Positions 16,160 through 25,512 are shown, counted from the stretch's first letter. The stretch: 64,000 bases of DNA from Flavobacterium luteolum (GCF_027111275.1 NZ_CP114286.1:2976001-3040000); one strand, 5' to 3'. Made by a program: numbers and translations. The notes: generated by a model from the letters alone, not told the origin.

Positions 16160-17755
16160 ATGCAAAAAATTATATTAATTACTATGATGATAGTTGTCAT
16201 GGCAACTAAATTATCAGCACAAGAGAGTGGCAGTTATAAAAAGGTTTTAGACTGGTCTTATTGGCAACATGACCCTGTAAAATATGAAATGAACTATGAG
16301 AAAGATCCTGAATCTGCAGATCAAAATATCTTTACCATAAAATCAGTTCAAAGTAAAATAAAAGGTTTTGGCAGTCTTGGAAAATCGGCAAAAACTGAAT
16401 TGTATCAGGGTAAAACACTTAAAATGACTGCTTATGTAAAGACCGAAAACGTAAATTCTTGGGCTGGACTTTGGATGCGTATCGATTATTATTCTGCTCG
16501 TACACTTGCTTTTGATAATATGCAGAACAGACCTATAAAAGGCTCGACTAATTGGACAAAATATGAGGTTGTTTTATTTGTGCCAAAAGATGCAACATCA
16601 ATTGTTTATGGAGCTTTATTGGATGGACCAGGGCAAATTTGGTTTAAAGATGTAAAACTTGAAGTGGTTGATGATGCTGTTCCAGAAACTGGGTCAGCTA
16701 AAGGACGAGAACATAAGGAAATTCCATTTGAAGTAAGGGCAAAAGCCATTGCTGATCAAATTAAAAAAATAACAGAGGATGAAAAAAATGCTTTAAAAGT
16801 CGAAGTAGACTCATTGGATAATGAAGTTTCAAAAGGAACAATTTCTAAAGAAAAAGCAGAAGAACTTAAATTAAATAAAGCTAAAGTTCGTGCCGCTAAT
16901 ATTGAAACAAATGTCGCGATCGAAGAAAATAAATTAAGTCAATTGGTTCAAGATAGAGTTGATGGTAAAATTGGGACAGAAAATGGAAATAAAGGCAGAG
17001 GGACAAAGTTTGTAATTGGCGATTGTGATGATTGTGATAAAGAGGATAAAACAATCATTAATCTTACTTCTATGAAAGTGTATCACGGACAAAAAGATGT
17101 TGATAAACGTCAGTCAAAAAGAACTACGACTCAATTTGTTTTTGCTTTTGGAGCAAATAATTTAGTGACAGATGGCCAAGTTGCCCATTCAGATTTTAAA
17201 TACTTGCAGTCTCACTTTTATGAATGGGGAATAACCGGGAACACTAGAATTTTAAAAGAAGATAATTTGCTGCATTTTAAATACGGAATGTCTCTGATGT
17301 ATAATAATCTACGAGCGACAGATGATCGTTATTTTGAAAAAAATGGCGCGCAAACCGATTTAGTGACAAGTCCAGTACATTTAGACGAATCTCGATTTAG
17401 AAATGTATATGTAATGGTGCCATTGCATTTGGAGTTTGATTTTACTAAGAAAGAAGTTCGAGATGGAGTTAATTATTTTAAATCACATAAAAGCGCCAGA
17501 TTTGGCATAGGAGGTTATGCGGGATTTAGAGTAAAATCAAAACAAATTTTATGTTTTGACGACGCGGTTGGAAATGATGTGAAACAAAAAACAAAGGGTA
17601 ATTTCAATGTAAATGATTTTAATTATGGACTAAGTACATATATCGGTTACAAAGCAACAAGTTTGTATTTGAAATATGATTTGCAACCTTTGTTTGAAAA
17701 AAACGCTGTCGATCAAAATAATATTTCCTTGGGATTGCGCTTCGATTTCAATTAA
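16160..17755 (+). CDS. Fusion protein: jelly-roll (AraC-effector/CBM-like) domain plus outer-membrane beta-barrel
   Basis: 531 residues with a signal peptide ending LSAQES. Residues ~25-180 (LDWSYWQHDP, GKTLKMTAYVKTENVNSWAGLWMRID, LAFDNMQNRPIKGSTNWTKYEVVL, GQIWFKDVKLEVVD) match a jelly-roll module usually found alone or beside AraC regulators. Residues ~190-280 form a coiled-coil-like charged segment (EIPFEVRAKAIADQIKKITEDEKNALK). Residues ~320-531 are a PorT-like 8-strand barrel ending in Asn after LGLRFDF. Third gene of the ECF operon, so probably part of the sigma factor's regulon. Ligand unknown. Confidence 0.72.
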   Translation: MQKIILITMMIVVMATKLSAQESGSYKKVLDWSYWQHDPVKYEMNYEKDPESADQNIFTIKSVQSKIKGFGSLGKSAKTELYQGKTLKMTAYVKTENVNSWAGLWMRIDYYSARTLAFDNMQNRPIKGSTNWTKYEVVLFVPKDATSIVYGALLDGPGQIWFKDVKLEVVDDAVPETGSAKGREHKEIPFEVRAKAIADQIKKITEDEKNALKVEVDSLDNEVSKGTISKEKAEELKLNKAKVRAANIETNVAIEENKLSQLVQDRVDGKIGTENGNKGRGTKFVIGDCDDCDKEDKTIINLTSMKVYHGQKDVDKRQSKRTTTQFVFAFGANNLVTDGQVAHSDFKYLQSHFYEWGITGNTRILKEDNLLHFKYGMSLMYNNLRATDDRYFEKNGAQTDLVTSPVHLDESRFRNVYVMVPLHLEFDFTKKEVRDGVNYFKSHKSARFGIGGYAGFRVKSKQILCFDDAVGNDVKQKTKGNFNVNDFNYGLSTYIGYKATSLYLKYDLQPLFEKNAVDQNNISLGLRFDFN

Positions 17756-17783
17756 AAATAAAATTAAGTTTAGTTAGTAAAAG

Positions 17784-17809
17784 AGCATCTCGAGAGAGGT
17801 GCTTTTTTT
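17784..17809 (+). terminator. Terminator of the ECF operon
   Basis: AGCATCTC / GAGGTGCT with a GAGA loop and a seven-T run, 29 nt after the stop. Confidence 0.75.
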
Positions 17810-17883
17810 GATTTAAAATGATTAAAAGTCCAACAAGATTTGCGTATTTTTGCTAGCTCTCAACTTTTAAAATTTAATACACT

Positions 17884-19956
17884 TTGATTTCACAAAGCAC
17901 CATTGACTCTGTTTTTGAAACTGCTCGAGTAGAGGAGGTTATCGGCGATTTTGTCAATTTAAAACGCGCAGGAAGTAACTTTAAAGGTTTGAGTCCATTT
18001 TCAGATGAGCGTTCGCCATCGTTCATGGTTTCGCCAGCAAAAGGAATTTGGAAAGATTTTAGTACTGGAAAAGGAGGAAATTCTGTCAAGTTCTTAATGG
18101 AGCATTCACAATTTACCTATCCAGAAGCCATTCGATATTTAGCCAAAAAATACAATATCGAAATTGAAGAAACCGAACAGACAGAAGCAGAAAAAGCAAA
18201 TACAGATATTCGAGAAAGTATGTATTTGGTTTCTGAATTCGCAGCCAAATATTTTCAGGATGTTTTGGTTAATTCTGAAGAAGGAAAAGCAATTGGTTTA
18301 TCTTATTTTAAAGAAAGAGGATTTACCAATGAAACCATTAAAAAATTCAACCTAGGATATTCTCCAGAAACTTGGGATGCTTTAACTAAAGAAGCCTTAG
18401 GAAAAGGATACAAGTTAGAATTTCTAGAAAGTACAGGTTTAACAATTCCTAGAGAAGATCGCCCGTTTGACCGATTTAAAGGACGCGTAATGTTTCCAAT
18501 TCAGAGTATGTCGGGCCGTGTTTTAGGTTTTGGAGGACGTATTTTAACCAATGATAAAAAAGCAGCAAAATATCTGAATTCACCTGAAAGCGATATCTAC
18601 CATAAAAGTAAAGTTCTTTACGGAATCTATCACGCAAAACAATCTATAGCCAAACAAAATAATTGTTATTTGGTTGAAGGTTATACCGATGTGATTCAGT
18701 TCAGTCAAGCCGGAATAGAAAATGTGGTGGCTTCGTCTGGAACAGCTTTAACGCCAGATCAGATTCGTTTGATAAATCGTCTGACGCGAAATATCACCGT
18801 TCTTTTTGATGGAGATGCTGCCGGTTTGCGTGCTTCTATTCGAGGAATCGATTTAATTCTGGAAGAAGGAATGAACGTCCGAGTTTGTTCGTTTCCTGAT
18901 GGAGAAGATCCCGACAGTTTTGCACGTAAAAATTCGCATGATGATTTAGTTGCTTACTTAGAAAATAACAGTAAAGATTTTATACAGTTTAAGGCTTCAA
19001 TCTTAATGGGCGAAGCTAAAAACGACCCGATAAAAAAAGCAGATCTAATTCGTGACATGGTAGCGAGTATTTCTAAAATACCAGATCGTATTCAGCGAGA
19101 AGTATATATTCAGGAATGTGCTCGAATTATGGATATTTCTGAGCAGGTTTTGACAAGTACTTTGGCGCAGCTGATTCAGAAAGATATTGCCGAAGCCAAT
19201 AAAAAACAAAAGCAGGAACAAAAGCCTTTTGAAGTAGTTAGAAACCAACCTCCGCAGGCAGGTACGTTTTCAGGAGGAGATCCTGATGATCCAAGAACAG
19301 GGCCACCAGAAGGTTACGATTATCCTGGAGATCCCGGATATTATCCGCCACAACAAACTCAAAAAGTTGATATTTTATATGGTTTTGAAAGGAAAGTCAT
19401 TGAAGTTCTACTTTTGTATGGAAGTGTCGTTGAAGATTTTGAAGATGTATTCTTGAAAGCAGATGAAGAAGGAAATGTAAAAGAAGTTTCAGAAAAAAGA
19501 CAATATAAAGTATTCGAAAAAATATATCTAAGTCTGCAGGAAGATGAGATAGAGCTATCGAATGTTTTATTTAAAAATATTTACACTAATATTATTGATT
19601 TTTATAATCAGAATGAAACTTTTAGTTTAGATAGATATTTGATGCATTTAGAGCCTGAATTTGCTCAAGAAGTTACCAATATTTTAATGGAAGACGAAAG
19701 GTTAACCATTCATAATTGGGAAGGGCAGAATATTTTTCCAAAACAAAAAAGTGAAACGATTGAGCAGAATGTTTCTGAGACCATATTTGCTATGCGATGG
19801 TATTTGGTGTCTGCAATCATTGCAGAATTAAAGAATTCTCTTCTAACGAATCCGCAAGAAGACAATTCAGAAGTTTTAAGTATGGTAATAGATTATTCTA
19901 AACTGCTGAATAATTTTTCGAAGAAACTTGGACGTGTAGTCGTACCTTATCACTAA
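17884..19956 (+). CDS. dnaG: DNA primase with degenerate zinc-finger
   Basis: 690 residues starting at a TTG (17884). The catalytic core is intact: the DnaG N-core (LGYSPETWDAL), the Toprim glutamate in YLVEGYTDVIQF and the acidic DGDAAGLRASIRG, then DGEDPDSFA. The N-terminal region aligns to the CHC2 zinc-binding domain but has lost its ligands: the usual CPFHxExxPSF is GLSPFSDERSPSF and the usual YHCFGC is GIWKDFSTGKG. A Gly/Pro-rich linker (residues ~450-490) separates the core from a C-terminal DnaB-interaction region. It primes lagging-strand synthesis. Confidence 0.95.
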   Translation: MISQSTIDSVFETARVEEVIGDFVNLKRAGSNFKGLSPFSDERSPSFMVSPAKGIWKDFSTGKGGNSVKFLMEHSQFTYPEAIRYLAKKYNIEIEETEQTEAEKANTDIRESMYLVSEFAAKYFQDVLVNSEEGKAIGLSYFKERGFTNETIKKFNLGYSPETWDALTKEALGKGYKLEFLESTGLTIPREDRPFDRFKGRVMFPIQSMSGRVLGFGGRILTNDKKAAKYLNSPESDIYHKSKVLYGIYHAKQSIAKQNNCYLVEGYTDVIQFSQAGIENVVASSGTALTPDQIRLINRLTRNITVLFDGDAAGLRASIRGIDLILEEGMNVRVCSFPDGEDPDSFARKNSHDDLVAYLENNSKDFIQFKASILMGEAKNDPIKKADLIRDMVASISKIPDRIQREVYIQECARIMDISEQVLTSTLAQLIQKDIAEANKKQKQEQKPFEVVRNQPPQAGTFSGGDPDDPRTGPPEGYDYPGDPGYYPPQQTQKVDILYGFERKVIEVLLLYGSVVEDFEDVFLKADEEGNVKEVSEKRQYKVFEKIYLSLQEDEIELSNVLFKNIYTNIIDFYNQNETFSLDRYLMHLEPEFAQEVTNILMEDERLTIHNWEGQNIFPKQKSETIEQNVSETIFAMRWYLVSAIIAELKNSLLTNPQEDNSEVLSMVIDYSKLLNNFSKKLGRVVVPYH

Positions 19957-19962
19957 AAAGAG

Positions 19963-20006
19963 AAAAACTCTATCTAATTTGATAAATCAAAAAAGATAGA
20001 GTTTTT
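19963..20006. terminator. Bidirectional terminator after dnaG
   Basis: AAAAACTCTATCT (19963-19975) pairs with AGATAGAGTTTTT (19994-20006) with an 18-nt loop, between convergent genes. Confidence 0.75.
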
Positions 20007-20049
20007 ATAAATTTTCGATTACTTAAATATTTAAGTTAGTCGATTTGAA

Positions 20050-20679
20050 TTAAATAATTTCTAAAGTCTTCGCTTTGTTTACTAAGTCAACTAAATTAGT
20101 AACATTCAATTTAGTTAATAATCTCAGTTTGTAGGTACTGATCGTTTTTTCGTTCAGATTTAAGATTTTAGAGATTTCATTGTTTTTCTTACCATCACTT
20201 AAGTAGCGTAAAACCTCGATTTCGCGGTTAGAAAGTTTTCTGTACAAACGCTCACTTTTGCTTTGTTTAGCAATAAGTGCCATGTTTTTACGTACTGTTT
20301 CGTTGATGATGATTTTTCCTTCGTGTACTTTAATAATAGAATGACCTAATGTTTCAAGTTTTTCTGTTTTGTGTACATACCCAGAAACTCCTGCTTTAAT
20401 TGCATTTGGAGCGTACATTTGCTCAGCAAGATCACTGAAAATAACAATTTTTGTTTTTGGGAAATTTTTCAGGATTGATTTGATTTCGAAGATACTAGAA
20501 AGACCTTCTAACTCTAAGTCTAAGATTAGAATGTCGATTTCCTTAGTTTGAAGGATATCTCTAACCATTGAAAAATTGCCTACGTTGGCAACAATTGAAA
20601 TTTGATCGTGGTCTTTAAAATAAGACTTAACGCCAAAGTGCGTCACAGGATGATTGTCTGCTAGACATACTTTAATCAT
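20050..20679 (-). CDS. NarL/FixJ-type response regulator
   Basis: 209 residues. The receiver domain has the acidic D8, phospho-acceptor D54 (IDILILDLE) and conserved Lys in YVHKTEK. The LuxR-type DNA-binding domain is at ~145-205 (KLSNREIEVLRYLSDGKKNNEISKILNLNEKTISTYK). It lies 92 nt downstream of nadE on the same strand with no obvious terminator between, so read-through is possible. Its kinase is not in the window. Confidence 0.9.
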   Translation of the reverse strand: MIKVCLADNHPVTHFGVKSYFKDHDQISIVANVGNFSMVRDILQTKEIDILILDLELEGLSSIFEIKSILKNFPKTKIVIFSDLAEQMYAPNAIKAGVSGYVHKTEKLETLGHSIIKVHEGKIIINETVRKNMALIAKQSKSERLYRKLSNREIEVLRYLSDGKKNNEISKILNLNEKTISTYKLRLLTKLNVTNLVDLVNKAKTLEII

Positions 20680-20771
20680 AATTTTTACCTTTTTTAGAAT
20701 TGTTCATGTTTTTGGAACGGTAAAATTAATAAATAAATTCTGTAATAACTCGCAGAGAATGTTAAAATGTA

Positions 20772-21578
20772 TTATTTTAACGTTTTTGGTATTAAACAAA
20801 CCGGAATTGGATCCATTTTGTGCTTGTTGCTGGTGTTTAATCGTTTATAAATTTCAAAGACAGATTTTTCTCTCCCCTCAAAGTCAGATGCCGTCTTTCC
20901 TGACTCCGCGGCCAACATCGCCCATTCTAACTCGTCATAACTAGCGCCTAATTGGTCCTCATCGGTACGATTGTCTCCAAATAATCCATCAGTAGGAGCG
21001 GCTGTTAAAATGGATTGCGGAATTTGCAAAAATTCTCCTAAAGCGTATACGTCAGATTTCATTAAATCAGCAATCGGACTTAAATCTACGCCGCCATCTC
21101 CATATTTAGTATAAAAGCCTACGCCAAAATCTTCAACCTTGTTTCCAGTTCCTGCAACAAGTAAACCATGAATTCCTGCTAAATAATATAAAGAAGTCAT
21201 TCTGATGCGCGCACGTGTGTTTGCTAAAGCTAAATTTACTTTTGCTTTATCCTCAATTGAAGGAACGGCACTTTTAAAAGATTCAAAAGTTTCTGTCAAA
21301 TCAGTTTTAACATCAGAAACATTTGGGAAACGTTTTTTTAGTTGATCAATATGTTCTCTTCCTCTTGTTACTTGGCTTTCTGCCTGATGAATTGGCATTT
21401 CTACACATAAAACGTCCAGTCCAGTCTGTGCGCATAAAGTTGAAGTTACTGCAGAATCTACACCACCAGAGATTCCAATTACAAAACCATTTACTTTTGC
21501 ATTAGTAGCATAATTTTTTAACCACTCTACAATGTGCGTATTTACTTTTTCTGTTTGAATTGTGCTTTTTTTAGCCAT
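20772..21578 (-). CDS. nadE: NH3-dependent NAD+ synthetase
   Basis: 268 residues. The ATP-pyrophosphatase P-loop is GISGGVDSAVTSTL. GTGNKVEDFGVGFYTKYGDGGVDLSPIADLMKSDV is the family core that binds deamido-NAD and ATP. There is no glutaminase domain, so ammonia is the expected donor. It is divergent from gldB, the arrangement known from F. johnsoniae. Confidence 0.95.
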   Translation of the reverse strand: MAKKSTIQTEKVNTHIVEWLKNYATNAKVNGFVIGISGGVDSAVTSTLCAQTGLDVLCVEMPIHQAESQVTRGREHIDQLKKRFPNVSDVKTDLTETFESFKSAVPSIEDKAKVNLALANTRARIRMTSLYYLAGIHGLLVAGTGNKVEDFGVGFYTKYGDGGVDLSPIADLMKSDVYALGEFLQIPQSILTAAPTDGLFGDNRTDEDQLGASYDELEWAMLAAESGKTASDFEGREKSVFEIYKRLNTSNKHKMDPIPVCLIPKTLK

Positions 21579-21607
21579 AATAGTTTAAGTTTTAAGATAC
21601 AGGGATG

Positions 21608-21615
21608 TATATTTG
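21608..21615 (+). promoter_or_regulatory. -7 promoter element for gldBC
   Basis: TATATTTG matches TAnnTTTG and lies 62 nt upstream of the gldB ATG. Confidence 0.5.
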
Positions 21616-21677
21616 CAGAATTATTTTGAGTATGCAACTGCTTAAAATTCTGATAACACAAATCTAATTAAAATAAA

Positions 21678-22634
21678 ATGAAAATATATCGCTTTGCAGT
21701 GGTTCTATGCCTGTTTTTTTTGTCTTGCAATCAAAAAAGTAAGGTTGAAAAAGAAGTAGAAGAAATTCCTGTTGATATTAAAGTGGAAAGATTTGATAAG
21801 GTGTTTTTTGAGACTAAACCGCAAGATCTTCCGAAAATAAAAAAACAATACCCGTTTTTCTTTCCTGGCAACGATGATAATGTTTGGATTCAGAAAATGA
21901 ATGATCCGATTTGGAGAGAAGTTTACGAAGAAGTTCAGAAAAAATACAGCAATTTTGAACCCGTTCGCAAAGAGTTTAATGAGCTTTTTCAGCACGTAAA
22001 ATATTATTTTCCTAAAACTAAAATTCCTAAAGTAATTACGGTTATTGGAGAAATGGATTATAATGCAAAATCAATTTATGCAGATAGTCTAGTGGTTGTA
22101 GCTTTAGAATTGTATTTAGGGAAAAATCATAAATTTTATGAGTTTCCAAATTATTTAAAAGAGAACTTTGAAGAAAGACAAATTATGCCAGACGTAGTCT
22201 CTAGTTTTTCGTATAGAAATATTCCAAATTCAATAGATAAGAGTTTGGTTGCGCAAATGGTTTTTGAAGGGAAACAGCTTTATGCAAAAGATTTGCTGAT
22301 TCCTGAATATACAGACGCAGAAAAAATGGGGTATACTCCAGAGCAAATAAAATGGTGTGAAGAAAACGAAGCCTATATGTGGCGTTATTTCATAGAAAAT
22401 GAAATGCTTTATAGTGAAGACCCAAAGTTGAGAGCGCGATTTATAGCTCCAGCACCTTTTTCTAAATTCTTTTTAGAAATAGATAACGATTCTCCAGGAC
22501 GAGTGGGGGCTTGGATTGGCTGGCAGATGGTACGTTCTTACATGAAAAATAATAGTGATGTTTCTTTGGCTGAATTGTTTAAGCTTGAGCCAAAAGAAAT
22601 CTTCGAAAAATCAAAATATAAACCTAAGAAATAA
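21678..22634 (+). CDS. gldB: Gliding motility lipoprotein GldB
   Basis: 318 residues. The lipobox LFFLSC places the lipidated Cys at residue 17. The body (DIKVERFDKVFFE, YPFFFPGNDD, ENEAYMWRYFIENEMLYSED, PGRVGAWIGWQMVRSYMKN) is characteristic of GldB, which is required for gliding in F. johnsoniae and widely kept in gliding and non-gliding Flavobacteria. Position between nadE and gldC confirms the call. The stop overlaps the gldC start by 1 nt (TAATG). Confidence 0.95.
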   Translation: MKIYRFAVVLCLFFLSCNQKSKVEKEVEEIPVDIKVERFDKVFFETKPQDLPKIKKQYPFFFPGNDDNVWIQKMNDPIWREVYEEVQKKYSNFEPVRKEFNELFQHVKYYFPKTKIPKVITVIGEMDYNAKSIYADSLVVVALELYLGKNHKFYEFPNYLKENFEERQIMPDVVSSFSYRNIPNSIDKSLVAQMVFEGKQLYAKDLLIPEYTDAEKMGYTPEQIKWCEENEAYMWRYFIENEMLYSEDPKLRARFIAPAPFSKFFLEIDNDSPGRVGAWIGWQMVRSYMKNNSDVSLAELFKLEPKEIFEKSKYKPKK

Positions 22635-22969
22635 TGGCAAATATAAACTCAGAGATTAAATTTAATATAGAATTGGACGAAAACCGTGTTCCTGAAAAAT
22701 TAACATGGAGTGCGCAAGACGGTGGAGTCCAAGCAGAAGAAGCAAAAGCAATTATGTTGTCTATTTGGGACAGCAAAGCAAAAGAAACCATGCGTATTGA
22801 TTTGTGGACAAAAGACATGCCGGTAGACGAAATGAAAATTTTCTTCCACCAGACTTTAGTCGCTATGTCGGACACTTTTAAACGTGCAACAGATGACGAA
22901 AAAATGTCTGATACCATGAAAGACTTCTGTGACTACTTTGCAGAAAAATTGGAGCTTACAAAGCAATAG
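22634..22969 (+). CDS. gldC: Gliding motility protein GldC
   Basis: 111 residues, no signal peptide, rich in acidic residues (ELDENRVPEKLTWSAQDGGVQAEEAKAIML, MRIDLWTKDMPVDEMKIFFHQTL). This matches GldC, encoded after gldB and needed for efficient gliding. Cytoplasmic by sequence. A hairpin with a T-run follows. Confidence 0.95.
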   Translation: MANINSEIKFNIELDENRVPEKLTWSAQDGGVQAEEAKAIMLSIWDSKAKETMRIDLWTKDMPVDEMKIFFHQTLVAMSDTFKRATDDEKMSDTMKDFCDYFAEKLELTKQ

Positions 22970-22982
22970 AAAATCCAATATA

Positions 22983-23029
22983 AAAAAATCCCAAATTCCA
23001 ATTTCAAAGATTGGGTTTGGGATTTTTTG
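22983..23029 (+). terminator. gldBC terminator built from the AATCCCAAATTCC repeat
   Basis: AATCCCAAA (22987-22995) pairs with TTTGGGATT (23016-23024) and is followed by a T-run. The same words recur 3' of three other genes in the window. Confidence 0.7.
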
Positions 23030-23066
23030 TTTTTTTATTGTAAATTGTCTAGATAAATCAAATTAT

Positions 23067-23723
23067 ATGCTGTTTGCTTTTCTTGTAAGTCTTATCGGTT
23101 TGTTTTTTTTGCTAGCTAATGCCATACGCTTTTATATGACCTGCAAAAACAGAGATATATTGTATCGTATTATAACAGCTTATTTGGTTTTGTTGTTTTG
23201 TGTAGAATTGCTTTGTAATATAATCGGGATTCTTTATCCTAATTCTAATTTCTTCCTTTCGCACTATTATTTTATTTTCCAGTTTATCACGCTTAACCTC
23301 TTTTTTTATAAAAGTTTTTCAAGTAAAGTATTAAAGCAGATTATGGTAATTGTCTTTTGGGCCGTGCTGCTTTTTTTAGGATGGCAATATTATAATAAAC
23401 CTTCGCTTTATTGGGAGTTTAATCTAATAGAAATAACAATAACATCTATTCCATTGCTGTTTTATGCGATCTATTTTATTGTCTCCAATTTAAAAAAGCA
23501 TAAGCATAATTATTTCTATTTCTGTAACGGACTCATTATTTATGTAACAAGTAGTGCAGGGATTTTTCTCTCAGGAAATACCGATTCTGTATTTTTTACA
23601 GAACCATTTGTGCTCGATTTCTGGTTTTTCAATTCTTTATTTTATATTCTGTATCAGTTTTTGATTTATAAAGAATGGAAATCTTTAAATTTCAGAAGAA
23701 AAACGAAGCAAAAACTACACTAA
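23067..23723 (+). CDS. Seven-helix membrane protein of unknown function
   Basis: 218 residues from the ATG at 23067. The frame is open from 22929, but those residues would be translated through gldC's end and its terminator, so the later ATG is preferred. About seven hydrophobic helices (first LFAFLVSLIGLFFLLANAI, last FFNSLFYILYQFLIY) and a basic C-terminal tail (KSLNFRRKTKQKLH). The layout resembles 7-TM sensor modules, but no signalling domain is attached. Not recognised further. Confidence 0.6.
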   Translation: MLFAFLVSLIGLFFLLANAIRFYMTCKNRDILYRIITAYLVLLFCVELLCNIIGILYPNSNFFLSHYYFIFQFITLNLFFYKSFSSKVLKQIMVIVFWAVLLFLGWQYYNKPSLYWEFNLIEITITSIPLLFYAIYFIVSNLKKHKHNYFYFCNGLIIYVTSSAGIFLSGNTDSVFFTEPFVLDFWFFNSLFYILYQFLIYKEWKSLNFRRKTKQKLH

Positions 23724-23733
23724 TAAATTCAAA

Positions 23734-23775
23734 AAATCCCAAAATTCCATTTTTAAAACTTGGAATTTGGGATTT
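23734..23775. terminator. Bidirectional hairpin from the TTGGAATTTGGGATTT repeat
   Basis: AAATCCCAAAATTCCA pairs with TGGAATTTGGGATTT between convergent genes. It is a second copy of the word repeat seen after gldC. Confidence 0.6.
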
Positions 23776-23811
23776 AACTATTATGGGTTTTTAAATTTTT
23801 GGAATTTAATT

Positions 23812-24432
23812 TTAAAATTCCGAGTTGTTTTTAAAAACTTCTTGATTTACTTGATCGATGTAAGACAAAAGTTCTTCTTTTCCGATAGATTCAGTAGATG
23901 AGGTAACAAAATACTGAGGCATTTCGGCCCAGTTGTTGGCAAACATCTGTTTTTTGTAAGCTGCAATATGCGAATCTATTTTCGTTTTGCTTATTTTATC
24001 TGCTTTAGTGAAAATAATGCAGAACGGAATTTCACTTTCGCCCATATAAGACATAAATTCGATGTCGATATTTTGAGCTTCATGGCGAATATCAATCAAA
24101 ACAAAGGCGCAGACAAGCTGCTCTCTAGTTTCGAAATAATCGGTGATGAACTTCTGAAAAGTTGATTTCGTTTTCTTTGAAACTTTAGCGTATCCGTAAC
24201 CAGGTAAATCGACCAAAAACCAATTGTTATTGATTTTGAAGTGATTAATTAATTGTGTTTTTCCCGGTTTTCCAGATGTTTTGGCTAAGTTTTTATTGTT
24301 GGTAAGCATGTTTATTAAAGATGACTTACCTACGTTTGATCTTCCTATAAAGGCATATTCGGGTAAAAAATCCTTCGGACATTTTGATGCGTCAGAATTG
24401 CTGACAATAAATTCGGCGGTGTTAATTTTCAT
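23812..24432 (-). CDS. engB: Ribosome-biogenesis GTP-binding protein EngB/YsxC
   Basis: 206 residues. G1 is GRSNVGKSSLIN, G3 is DLPGYG and G4 is FTKADK; the TSGKPGKTQ switch I is the EngB hallmark. It is required for maturation of the large ribosomal subunit in bacteria that have it. It lies 42 nt downstream of a hydrolase gene on the same strand, so the two are probably co-transcribed. Confidence 0.95.
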   Translation of the reverse strand: MKINTAEFIVSNSDASKCPKDFLPEYAFIGRSNVGKSSLINMLTNNKNLAKTSGKPGKTQLINHFKINNNWFLVDLPGYGYAKVSKKTKSTFQKFITDYFETREQLVCAFVLIDIRHEAQNIDIEFMSYMGESEIPFCIIFTKADKISKTKIDSHIAAYKKQMFANNWAEMPQYFVTSSTESIGKEELLSYIDQVNQEVFKNNSEF

Positions 24433-24474
24433 ATTCCTTCGTTTTAAAACCTCCTAAAAAATAAATTTTAACGG

Positions 24475-25239
24475 CTATAAATTCTTTTCAGTAAGCCATT
24501 TTTCAAGAACTTCGTTAAATTCTTGAGGGTGTTCCATCATTGCGGCGTGTCCGCATTTGTCAATCCAGTACAAATCAGAATTTGGCAGTAATTTATGGAA
24601 CTCTTCTGCTACATTTGGAGGTGTTACAGAGTCATTTTTACCCCAAATAATGCAAGTTTCAACAGTCATTTTTGGCAAATCTTTAGCCATATTGTGACGA
24701 ATTGCACTCTTAGCAATAGTTAAGGTTTTGATTAATTTGATTCGGTCATTAGCCGTAGCGTATACTTCATCAATCAATTCGGGAGTTGCTATTTTCGGGT
24801 CATAAAATACATCTTCGGCTTTCTTTTTAATGTATTCGTAATCGCCTCTTCTTGGGTAACTGTCTCCCATTGCGCTTTCGTAAAGTCCAGAACTTCCGGT
24901 AATTACAAGTCCGGCAACTTTCTCAGGATAAAGTTTTGTATGGTACAAAGCGATATGTCCTCCAAGAGAATTTCCTAAAAGAATTACTTTGTCAAAACCT
25001 TTAAAAGTGATAAAGTCTTTTACGTATTTCGCAAAACTTTTTACGTTCGTTTTTAAAATGCTTTGGGTGTATATTGGCAAATCTGGGATAACAACTTTAT
25101 ATCCTTTGTTTGGGAAATATTGTGCTACACCATCAAAGTTACTTAGACCTCCCATTAATCCATGCAGAATAACGATCGGAGTTCCTTCTCCAGCTTCAAA
25201 ATAGCTGTATTTGCCTTCTTTTTTATAGTGTTTGTCCAT
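24475..25239 (-). CDS. Alpha/beta hydrolase
   Basis: 254 residues, no signal peptide. Oxyanion-side motif VILHGLMGGLSN, nucleophile elbow LLGNSLGGH (catalytic Ser), acid in IIWGKNDSVTPP and catalytic His in CGHAAMMEHP. Substrate unknown; MhpC-like esterase or hydrolase by fold. Upstream of engB in the same direction, with a TAnnTTTG promoter element 27 nt ahead of the start. Confidence 0.88.
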   Translation of the reverse strand: MDKHYKKEGKYSYFEAGEGTPIVILHGLMGGLSNFDGVAQYFPNKGYKVVIPDLPIYTQSILKTNVKSFAKYVKDFITFKGFDKVILLGNSLGGHIALYHTKLYPEKVAGLVITGSSGLYESAMGDSYPRRGDYEYIKKKAEDVFYDPKIATPELIDEVYATANDRIKLIKTLTIAKSAIRHNMAKDLPKMTVETCIIWGKNDSVTPPNVAEEFHKLLPNSDLYWIDKCGHAAMMEHPQEFNEVLEKWLTEKNL

Positions 25240-25512
25240 CTAATCTAATGCCAATTTCAATTTCGACAAATATAGGGTTAATTCAACAAAAATGAATTTT
25301 TGATGTCATTTTTTAACTAGATAATTTCAGTAGAATATGTAAAATGTTAAAAATCAATAGTTAAGGTGCTAATTGTTAAAACATGCAAATGTTAAGAAAT
25401 GTGCATTATAATCAATTTTTTAAGAAAATTAGCGCATTATTTTTTTGAATGAATAATGTATTTAAGGATCTGTTAATTAATAGTTAAAGTATTGATTGAT
25501 TGTAGATTATGG
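25240..25512. other. AT-rich spacer upstream of the dcw cluster
   Basis: It holds the hydrolase promoter (25267-25274, minus strand) and then very AT-rich sequence with many TTAA words. I see no gene, and no convincing hairpin. Confidence 0.4.
25267..25274 (-). promoter_or_regulatory. -7 promoter element of the hydrolase-engB operon
   Basis: Minus-strand TATATTTG, TAnnTTTG consensus. Confidence 0.55.

Noticed and set aside
22929..23066. Start of the 7-TM gene at 22929 inside gldC
   Set aside because: It would require reading through the end of gldC in another frame and through its terminator hairpin; the extension is polar and repetitive.
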